Below the pieces are notes generated by a model. That model saw only the letters and a list, made by a program, of their open reading frames with translations, was not told the origin of the DNA and searched no databases. A program made the translations under genes and the position numbers. A stretch of 64,000 bases of DNA, taken from NCBI GenBank assembly GCA_907164885.2, contig OU015496.1:167426690-167490689 (forward strand), written 5' to 3'. Of this stretch, positions 11,701 to 23,700 are shown one piece after another; the first letter of the stretch is position 1, and each line of letters begins with the position of its first letter. This DNA comes from Dolomedes plantarius (lineage: Eukaryota; Arthropoda; Arachnida; Araneae; Dolomedidae).

Positions 11701-14700
11701 AAAATCATAGAACATAGACACCTAAGAGATATTACTGCAGTATTTATATTTTTAAAACAACATATAAATACACTGAAGTGCCACTGAATTAGGGATACCT
11801 ACCTAGTAACGAGTTGGGCCTCCTCTGGCCTTGATAACGGCTGCCACACGACGAGGCATAGATTCAACAAGTTTCTGGAAACTTTCCACGGGAATGGCTT
11901 GCCAAATATTGGCTAAAGCTGTCCATAATTGAGTAAGGTTCTTTGGTGCTGTGTGATGGCCTTTCACGCCTTGTTCCAAAACATCCCAAAGATGCTCAAT
12001 AGGATTTAAGGGGGCCTCTTTTTTACTGGGCTTCTAGGTGGCCAATTCATGACAGAGAACTCAGAGGAATGCTCATCCAACCAGCCAGTAGCCAACCGGG
12101 ACTTGTGAGAGGTACAATTGTCTTGCTGGAAAACTCCATTACCGTGCGGATAACAGAACAGCATAAACGGATGGAGGTGATCACCCAGCAACTCTACGTA
12201 CCGAATTGCATTGAGGGAGGTTGGTACACGCACCAAAGATCCCAAACTGTGCCACGAAAAAACACCCCAGACCATGATTGAGCCACCATGCCCTTGTACA
12301 GTTCCTTCCAGGCATGCAGGATCCATGGCTTCATGAGCCTGACGCCATATTCTCAGCCTCCCATCGGCGTTAAGTAGTCGGAATCGAGACTCATCACTCC
12401 ATGATACTCGTTTGCAGTCCTCTACACTCCAGTCTCTGTGCTCTCTTGCCCAGGCAAGACGTGCAGCCAGATGGCGAGTATAGAGCAATGGTACTCTCGT
12501 AGGTCGATGGCTCCCGAAACCCATACGGTGAAGCGAGCGTTGCACAGTCCGTTTACTGACTGTACGACTGGCACCGTCATTAAACTGGGTGGTAATTTGA
12601 GCTAATGTTTGGCTTCGCTGGCTACGTACAATACGCCTGAGCCGTCTCTCACCACGCACTGTCAAGGCTAATTGTCCTTTGTAGTTTGTCCGATCGCTAG
12701 TTTTTTTCCCACCATCCATGTATTCTTGGTATACTCTTGACACTGTCGACCTTGAAAATCCTAGCTGTCTGACGATTTCGGAAATTGAATGGCCCATGCG
12801 TCGCGCACCTACGATTTGTCCGCGATCGAAGGCGTCTAAATCAGGCAGTTTACCCATACTAGCAATTCCAACAACTAATTCAGAGCAACCACAGTACGCG
12901 CTATATATGCAGTTACCACAGCGCCCTCACTTGCGCATACATGATGCGCAGCGCTACACAATTTGCATAGGCTTTGCTATCCCTAATTTAGTGGCACTTC
13001 AGTGTAATAAATATGTTTAAATCTCAATATTAATATCTGTTTTAAATTTATAATAAATTTAGAAGCATGATAGTAAAAAAAAATAGATTTTGTAGTAGAC
13101 TTAAAGAGCAAGTAAACATTACCTTCGATCCATACTTGTAAATTCCCAGAATTTCAATACCTAAAAAAATACTGTTTCATTAGCGTTCACAATAAGTTGT
13201 CTCACATATGATACTGCTGAAAATTTTAAATGTTTACCGTATGGATCTGCATCAAACAAGCCAAGTATTGGGATTTCTAGACAGTCCCATAATTTTTTCA
13301 AGATTTCTCGTGTGTTCACATCGGGAAATCCTTTTCCCTAAAATATTAAATTGAATCACTATCACACAAACTTATACCCTCGACCATTGCTGATGAAATG
13401 GTTTGTTTGAAAGGCTTTAAGGAAGAATGATGTCTTTAAAAGGCCAAAAACTGGGTTTAAAAATAAAAATCTAAGAAAGAATTAAATCTTTTTTATCTTC
13501 CTTCTTCTTTTTCAAATGTCTGAAATTTATCGAGCATTTCATGGATCACTAAGAAGTCGATAGTTAGAGGTCTATAGGCTGATCACATAAACACCTGGAT
13601 TTCATCTTTTGAGAAGTAACGATATACTCTCCGTTAATCACTTAATTCTTCATAGTTTTCTACAAGGTGTGACTGATAAATAAGGTGACTGATCACATAA
13701 ATATTACAGTATTATATATTTACACAAAAAGAACCTTATTATCTTCCGAAGTACTCTCCGCGGGATGCAATGCATATCTGACAAAGTTCCTACAAGTGTT
13801 GGAAACTTCTGGAATAGTCCTCCTTCTCTACTGCTTTAAGTCCCCTGGTAACAGCAGCTTGGATATCTGAAAGGTTTGCAAATCTGTATCCTTTCAGTGC
13901 CGATTCCTTTCAGAAACAGGAAAAAGTCTGGCTTGAAAGATCAGGGGAAAATGGAGGGTGGGACAACTCAGTAATCTGATGATTGGCGATAAATCGTTTC
14001 ACACACATAGCAGTATGAGGCCGTGCATTATCGCGCAAAAGGTACCACTTGCATTATCCCGCAACAGCGAATTTCGGCCGCACTCGACGAATACGCGCAA
14101 AGAGGCGCTTGAAAACATGACAGTAAAAATCAGCATTAACTGTTTGTCCTTTTGGTATGAATTCTTTATGGATTAATCCCTGTGCATCGAGAAAGGCAAT
14201 CAGCTTTGTCTTAACCTTTGATTTTTCTAAACGGATTTTTTTCGATTAATTTGAAACAAAATTTTACATTGACTCTCAGCGCCATGACGCAATACACTAA
14301 CAACTGTTACATTAGATCTACCGCATGAACAAACACCTGCAGAGAAATTTTAAAAACGAAGTGCAAAATTTACGTAAGACAGGGAAGAACGCAATGCGCA
14401 TGTGTCAGCGCGTCGGGCTGTTTTTTATTTTCGAAAAGGTTCACCTTATTTATCGGTCTCACCTTGTATTCCAATAAATGATTGAATCAATTGAATACGG
14501 AATTCATAACTGCGAGGAATATGAATAAAATTAGATTTTTGACTAAAAAATGATGAATTTATTGGAAAAATGGAATTTTTTTATGAAAACAAATTTTGAT
14601 ATAGATTGAAGAAGTAGGATAAAATAATCTTATTTGAAAGCATTACATTAAAATCCCATACTTTTAAAGCATAAAGATTCGAAAGAAAAAGGTATTGACA

Positions 14701-17700
14701 TGCAAAAATATGTGTCTGGTAGTGGTTTACTTTTATGTGCATTAATATTTAAAGTTTGAATTTTATATTAATTCCGTTATAAGACAAATATAAGCTCATA
14801 TACTTCTAGTCAATCGCAGGAATAGACAAGTTGGCCATTCCCAAATGTATTTAAACACTCCATTTATGCTTCATCAAAAGTATATGAAGTGACAACTATT
14901 AATTTATTTCCATTAGAGTTTACGCTTAACGATTAAGAGATTAGTGATTAATGATGTAAATGATTACTCTTAACAATTAGATTTTACTCTTATAAATGAC
15001 AATGTAAAATTTAAATGCGAAATATTTGACTGAAACCACCCGTTCTAAAGACATTCATCTTTCGATGACACATGTAATCTCTTCATAAATGTGTCTGTTT
15101 TTCTCAAATATTATTTTGGTATTAAAATGCTTAATTCTAAACTGCTCAAAATGAACTTCGAACGTTATTTAATACTCTCAAAATTTTAAGTGAATAACTT
15201 GCATAATAAACGCATTTAGAAAGTCATACCATCCTAAATTTGGGCTTTCAAAATGTAATGCCATGGGCTCTTATATGATATCACGTCAAAATTTTGCCCA
15301 CTTTCTTCAACCTTGCTTGAGAGTATAAAGTGAGAAAATGAAGTGAAGTGAACTCACCGTGATGATAATGCAGGGGCGAAAAAGGGACGTTATGTTGCTG
15401 TCAACCAACATTTCGTACACGGCGCTTTTTTCGATCACCAAAATGAAACGAGCGTCTGACTGGATATCTGAGTAAAACGTTAAGAAACTGAAACATTCTG
15501 CAGGATTACGACGCTTCAGTGACTTCAAGTACCGGAAGGTACTTAGAATGAATGTACTTCTCTCCTGTTGTGTATCTTAGGGTGAAACCAAAAGCAGCCT
15601 ACTTATCCTAGTGCATTTGTAATTGTCAGAGCTTCAGACCTCACCATATGTCCCAAATTAAGTGACTATAACCCCTAAGTTCCACTGTCATCTAATATGG
15701 GAAACGTCCGCAACATATGGATGGATTACAGTAGCTAGATTGACGATCTATCTGAAAGTTACAGATCATCACTCGTAATCTCGCATGATACTTTTCTTTG
15801 AACATTTTAACTTCATGTCACTGAGCAGACATGACTGGTTAAATTCCCAACCTTGAAGAGTTTGATGAAAATGGAAAATTTACGCATCACTCTTTAGAAC
15901 AAAAGACTCTGACCCAAAACTTGCTCTATCTCACTGAATAGGAAAGCAAATAAACTTACAACAATTACGGGTATGATAAACTGCATTTATATTTTTAAGG
16001 ACTTTTAAAATGTTTTTGCTCATCCTGGAGAAAACCTCTCCCCATGAAAATTTACCCAACGAAGTATCCCAAAGAGCTCCAGCAGGAAGTGCGTTAGGCA
16101 CATATAATAGACCATTTAATCACAAGCTCTTGTAAGAGGGTCAAAAGTATTTTTTCTAGTTTATTTGCCTATGCATTATCAAGTTGTTTACATATTTTCT
16201 TCAGAATTTTGTTTGGCAACATGACTATAAAGCACACTGAGCATTACAGTTAATTTTATGACTGAAATGACTTTCATGTTAACCATATTAAAAAGGATAC
16301 TTCTTATATCATGAATATTACTCGGAATTAATATCCCCTGAAAAAAAAGAGGAAGCACAAAAAATGTAAAATAATAAAAGTATAAATGAATTCATAAGTT
16401 ATATATAAATATATATTTCACAGAACAAAAATTATTTGTATAGAAAATAAATATTATAAAGATTATATTTGATATCTTCCCTTTTTCGGGTAATTTGAAA
16501 ACATTAGTAATTAAAAAATACTGCCAAAATGCAAATGTTGTCTCCTAGTTGTGACAATGTAATAAAAGCTTACTCTTTAACGGTGTTTAACTAAAAAAAA
16601 CTAATAATACCACTTATTAACCATTTTTATTTTTCAACTCAACTGGATTCTAAAGAAAACTATGTATATAACTGTTGCCAAAAAATCATTTTTAACAATA
16701 ATTGCAAAGCAACATTTAAAATTATAAAAATATTTGTGATTCAATTTTAAATTAACTATTTACATTTTATGCCGTGACACAAATAAAAAATAGGAATATA
16801 TAGATACTAAAAGGAATAAACTGTCGAATTGTATTATTAGAAACTTACTCGAGCCGTCTCTGAACAATCTATGTAATTTCCTTCGGCGTCTTTGAATCGC
16901 AGTTTACCAGCAATACATCCTTTAGATGTCGTCAGCTACGATGGAATAATAAGTAGAGCGAATATAAGCTGTACATCAAGATCACATTATAAATGCATTA
17001 AACGTTTACTTTGCGGTATGGAAAATGTTCAATTGTGCTCCTCCTAAAGTCGCTACTTTCACGCAGATAGCGTCTCTCTGTTGTAAGTTTTACTTTTTTT
17101 ATGAGGTATTATACAGATTATCACAAACGTCTCTCTACAGTAATTGGGCTTTCGAGTTTCATGGAAATTGGAGCTAGATACTAAAAATGATTTCTAAAAT
17201 GACCTCATAATGATCTCAAAATTTTAAGTTAATTTGTGTAGATAAGACTCTATAGATAAACTATTACTTCCTTTTATATAACTAGATATTTCGCTGATAT
17301 CGCTAATGTATAGTTGGTAAAGAAGAGAAAGGCAGAGGTCCGGGGAAATGCATTGCTGAAAAAATAATAATAAAGAGGAACAAGATTGGGTGGAATTTAA
17401 AATAATCTCAAAAATGTGCAACAAAAGCCGAGTCCTAATGCTATGTCCCTAAACGTTAGTGGATAAATCCAGGTGCGTCAGATTTTTTTCAAGCGAAAAA
17501 AAGGACATGTCGCAATTTCTAGCTGACAGAGGTCACTTTCCTTAGAAATGAATACCTTTGTACTGCAGCATTTATTGGCCACATGTTTTAGGAGATTTCA
17601 AGAAAATTTTCATAATGTCTGATTGTTTTGCAAATACATCTCAAGTAAATCTCTGAAAATGTACTTTGTCCCACAATTTACATGCTCAGGAGTTCTACTT

Positions 17701-20700
17701 TGTGAGTTATGATAGGAATTGAAGAGGATGACCAGCATTGATCTGACACCAGTTATCACAAAATAACTTCGAGAGGTGTTGTATATACCTTTCTTAAAAA
17801 CTATATATTTTGGTATCATACCGGCGTAGGATCTACATATTATGCAGGTAGCCATAAATTTCTTAGGGATTAGAGATAAGTAGGAAGATGAATAATAAAT
17901 ACTTTACCACGTGGAGATGTATCTTAGACACATTCAGATGGCAGGCAATATCATCCAGAATTCGATCGACAACGGTTTGTGATTTATAAAGAGCAACGTC
18001 TTCGTAATAGAGTTCTCTAAAAGAAGGAAAAACGTTCAAGTTATTACTGTAGGAATAGAATAGTACAAAATACATCCTAGAATTTCGCCATGCCCCTACT
18101 CCATGCCTTCCAAACTTTTATTAGTCAATAAAAACTGTACTGTCGTAGAACGATCCCATGGAAGTAGTATTAGATAGGAGAAAAGAAAATGATTTGTTTA
18201 TATTCAAATTGATTGGTGTCTGGTTGTTTAAATATAGGCAATATGTTCCATTCAAAATAAATAAATAACTAAATAAATAAGTAAAAAAAATTCATGATTA
18301 GAAATGTGCGATCTTAAATATTATTAATAGTTCTCTTCATTGAATACAAATTATAACAGTCTAGAGTGCAAAGAACTTTCTTTTAGTATTAAAGCAACAA
18401 AAAAGATACATTGATAGGAATGAAGTTTATCTCTGCTGCGCAAGATATCCTGAGAAATTCCCGAATTTTAATTCTGTTACATCAGTTCGCTCCCAAACCT
18501 ACTCTCAGTTTTCTATTAAATCCTGATTTCACCGCAGGATTATTTAGTGCCGTGCATGATCCACAGATCTCAAGTATATCTCAATGTTTTTTAATACATA
18601 ACCTCAATGCAGTGAAATCATAGATTTGGATCCCTCTTCATATCTGTATATGAGGTAAAAGACATACCAAAATACTCAATTAATATTTCCAGCAGATTAT
18701 GACTTAATTTGGGGGATGATTTCATTACTTCCAAGAAATAAGGAAAGCTTATATTCAATCATTCAACGTCATTCTTTTTCAATCACACCAGAAGTTCTGT
18801 CGATTATATAGTTGAACATCTAAAGAATTCGAGTTCCAACCCTGAATTTAAGCAGTGTGAAAGGTTAAAGAAAAATGCCATTGAGAAAGTATTGTTTGTT
18901 GGTCCTCTTCGTGACAGACTTACCACATATAAATTTCTTAAAACGAAGCGAATTTTAGGTTCATCGTATTGTAATGAAATTCTGCCAAGACCGAATCTGA
19001 ATCTTATTCTAACACGAATGTTGTCGCTGTTGAGCCACTCTCGAATTCCGAGGCAATATTATTTTCTTTCTCTTTTCTCTCAATGTGTATTGATAATGAG
19101 GCATTACAACATGAAGTGAACCTTTCCTTTTCTTTTTGTCTGTAATATGAAAGCTTAAATTGAGACCCAAACTTGAAATACATTTCATTGTGTTAAAAAG
19201 ATTCCTTTTTAACACAGAATAATAATCGATGTTCATTTTTTTAACCGAAGTAAAAAAGTATAGGTTTATAAATAATTATAATAATTTTAAAAAATGGCAA
19301 TACATTTAGGTTGTAATCGGATAATTCATGGTACAAGAAAATTTTATTAGTTTTTTCAATGAGAATATAACATAAAATAATATCATCCCCCCTCTATTAT
19401 TTCCAAAATATACTAGCCGACTCAGTGACGTAAAAACGCTTTTGAAGTAATTCTCTAGCCTGTCAAAATCTAACTTCAAACAGTGCATTTTACACAGTAA
19501 TAACACAGTTGAGTTCTTTACTCATACAGCAAAGTGAATTTACTTCTCTGTTATTTGATTTTCTGATGATATTTAACCTGTTGATAAAACTAAGAAAACT
19601 AATAAAAAGTATTATTCGAATTTTGTAATTACCTTTTGGTTTTATAAGAATTGGTCTGTATCATCTTGTAAATTTTCGTTAGTAAGTGATGCAGCAAAAC
19701 TAAAATTAGAAAAGAATATTCATTAAAAGTTATAGTTATAAAAATGACGCGTACAGCCAACTAATTATATTATGAATGCGGGTCATCTCGCAGCACGGTT
19801 TTAAAATGCATTTAAATTTTAATAAAGTAAATACATGGTTTTATCGACAGCAATGGATGAACCATCGCGCAAGGCTATATTTAAAGCTTTGGGCATTAGA
19901 ATTATAGTGCCGATTGTGCTGTAAAAGTGCAAAAGTTCAAAACTGGCTCACACCTAGAAAACTTGTCTATATAACACATGTAACAGTTTTTGTAAAATAT
20001 GTGTTCAGAATTAAGAGCTTCTCAAGTAAAATGAAATAATTATGGAGCTCTTTAAGAAAAAACCCCTTTAATTCCCTATTTGAAAAGTTACTTTAATTTA
20101 AGTGATTAAAAGTTAATGCTTAGCTGGAATTTGCTTTTTCTGTGTCTTTTTTTGCACCCTATACACACACACACATATATATATAAAGTAATTGTAATAT
20201 CAATAGAATAGGACAATATATAAGAGAATTATAATTTGTATCAATGATTTATGACAAAAATAAATCACTGGAGCTAAACACTCGATACGTAATGAAGGAC
20301 GCAAAAGTTTTATATCCTCGAGGTCCGTCATCAGTAGCCTCCCAATGAGCAAATGGAATATAAGAGCGATATCTCATGAAGAGATATTTCATGAGCACTA
20401 TCATGCTATTTCAAAAGCCATATAAGGAATCCAGTTTTTTATGTTCCCAAAGGTTAATCTACTTTTACAACTAGAAAGATTATTTTAAAGGTTACCAACT
20501 CTACTTTTTCAAAAAGTTGTTTTAACACTGTGACCAAACATCGAGCTTTGTGTGTTGACTTCTGCTTTACTTTCACTTTGAACAAAAGCTAATAAGCTAC
20601 ACGAGTATATGAAACAAAAGGGTTAGTTGTACTGACTCAGGGCAATAGTTAACTCTTAGCTTAGCAGAGATGAATAACGATGGAATCGTGTTTTCTAGTA

Positions 20701-23700
20701 TAGCTCTGAGGGCTTTCGCAGATTGGCACAAACTTGGTTCCTATTTTTATGCATGTTTTGCGTTACTTTTACGCATTAAATAGAAGAAAGTTAAGCACAG
20801 AGAATGCCTAAGTTGAGTGCAGAACTGATTAATTTTTTTAAATGAAATCCTGCTTACCTAACCTCTTTGATGTAGCTGCTGATCCACCCCTACCAACAAT
20901 TTTTAACACTGGATTTTTGACGAGATGAATGCCTTTATCCTTCTCAAAACTGAAATATTTCATAAAAAGTAGAAATTGTCAAAAACGCTTAGAAAAGATT
21001 TATTTTGAAATTAAGAGGTTATACTTAAAAATGTGAAACTTTTGAGTAGCTTTAAATGTGCACTGTAAAAAAAATGTAGTATAGTATATGAAATGTAATA
21101 AACTATGAAAAAAATAATGATAAACAACTAAATATGAAACCAGGTCTGATAAATAGTGTACTTAAGATATTGATTAACATTTTCCAAATAAGAAATCAGT
21201 TTTAAATGGCCTTGTTTGGTTTACTTTAATTCCTCTTGCAGAGAGCTCTAAGATCTATCTACCCACCGTATTAAATTTGTGTTTGTACAGGAGACAGGTT
21301 CTCCATAAAGAGCACCCATCAAACATCACTCCCCCCCCCCCCCCCCGAGATGATTTTTATACAAGGTGGTACTCAACGTGAGCGAATGGGTATCAAATCC
21401 TAAATTTCTCTGTCTGGATTACCTGTGGTTTGAATTATCACCCACAATTATTATTTATTTGGAAACTCTTTTTTTCAACTTGCGCCATTTCGCCCTTTTT
21501 TTGGGATATCAATAATTAAAATTTACTGATAATATAGATAGCTTTTTTTTCAATTTATTTAAGAGCTCTTTGCTTGATTCGTGGTGAGGAGTGGGTGATC
21601 CAAGGGTAAATTTTCATTTCCTGTAGGTTTTAAATCAAGATAAGAGTTGTTATTTTGTGGGAGAAATGTGTGTTTTGAGAAATACCCTTTTTACGTTAAA
21701 TACAAATAAGAAAAATATTTCTACTTATTTTCGAAATTGGAAATTTCTCTTCATTCTATAACTTATTGTATGTAATTTCCTGTTTTCATCCATTAATTTA
21801 TTTCTATTAGATTATTTTTTATGAGCTTTTACAGTGAAAGTGTGCAAATCGACGAGAATAAAATGTAGAAGAAAAGTTCTCTGTGATTGATTGTCTTGCG
21901 AGTAGAAAAATTTAATCCTATTGATTTTTTAAACATCCTATTGTTTTTATTGTTTGTTCCTGCAGATTTAGAGTTCTAGAGCCAATCTTCTTTTGCTTAT
22001 TAAACATCTTTATGGGTATTAGGTAACATCTATCGTGTAAATACAGAGGTGCTCATATGTTTTTGGTTCAACCCTGGGTTAAATGGCTTTAGGATGTTAC
22101 ATTTTTTTAGTCTGCTGTGTACTAACCCTTTTGGATTCGATCACCTCAGTCTTAACCCAGACAAGAAGGAGAAAATTTGCCCAAGCATTGCCGACTTGGA
22201 TTGAAAGATATTTTTAAAAAAATGTACTCCGTAATAGAGAAAGAAATTTTACACCTTGGGGCATTTTTCGTTTTCTTTTTGAATGCAAATATTTTAACAT
22301 TTAAATTATTCGGGGAAAAAAATCTGGTATAGCGTGTTTTAAACGCTCATCAATTCCTTTGGTGGACGAAATTTATAAAGTGAACACTGTTGCAAGGTGC
22401 AGAAAAATTCATGGTAGCTGAAAATACCATTTTTATTTGATTATCAGCATTTATGTGCTGTAAATAGTAGATAATTTTTTTCCATAGGTTAGCACTGAGG
22501 TGAGGGACTCCAATAGGGTTAGTACATATCAGCCTTAAGCAGCTTAAATTAATTATATTACTTTTTAAAAATTCAATAAGTCATACTATATACTCATGAT
22601 TTAAAATTTATTTCATTACCGCGCATTCTCATTGGAAAAAAAACAAATCATTAGGTGGTTACTATATTAAAGAATGGCGTAATGGGCCATTTACAAGGCA
22701 TAATCTAATATAAAATGAATGATAAAACTTGCAAAAATTTCGTCATTATCTTGGCAGATTCGATCATACGTGTATCCAAATTGTTTAGTTGTTTTAAAAG
22801 CTATTACTTTTTTTTGCCAGTGCTGCATCTTACTTCACAGACTTTGAGTAATTTTTTATTATGAAGATTGCGTTTATCGATTCTATTCACTTCTTTTTAA
22901 ATAAACACGTTTCAATGAATGTTTTGAAAGTTCCAAATCATTAGGCAGTCAATAGATTGAAGAACGGCGTAATGTTCCCATGGTTAATATGCAAAAAAAG
23001 TTTCTTTTTAAGTTTAATAAAAATTAATAATAGTATTGAATTAGACCACAACAATTTAATAATATTTATGTACTGTAGATAATTATTGTGATATAAAATG
23101 AGAAAATTAAGCAATTGACGAAAGAAAGAGAGAAGTTAATGACAAATAAACTTGTAAACCCAGTAAAAAGAAATCGGGAGAATTGATTGGCTGCTAAAAG
23201 GAAGGAAAAACAAATATGGCTAAAGAATCAAACGCAAAAGCTGAGATAAAACAGTGCCGGTATTAATGAAATCTAAACGGAAATATAATAACCGAACACT
23301 ATAATTACGATGAAATGAACACTTATGCAATTAACTAAATTAATGTAGTAGGAAATTTAATACTTCGTGTTTTTCCAAAGTGTTCTATTCGGTATCTCTA
23401 AGGTAGCACTTCCTTTATTCTCCTTGCTAATTATAAAATTTTCAAATACTTTATTAATCTTTTCCAATATGCGCTGCCTGAAATGCAGAAAGGAACTCTG
23501 ATTAACGGAAAAGTTATATTTAATTTCCACCTTAATTTTAATATTAGAAACGCATAATTTTTTTTCTAAAAGTTGAAATAAACTTTTACTTGGAATTTTG
23601 ATTATCATCATTGTTCAGATACAGAAGATTAACATCTCTGTCGGATTTTGCTTCCTCTTCTTGATTCTTTGACGTCGAATCTAAACAGCCATTTACTACA

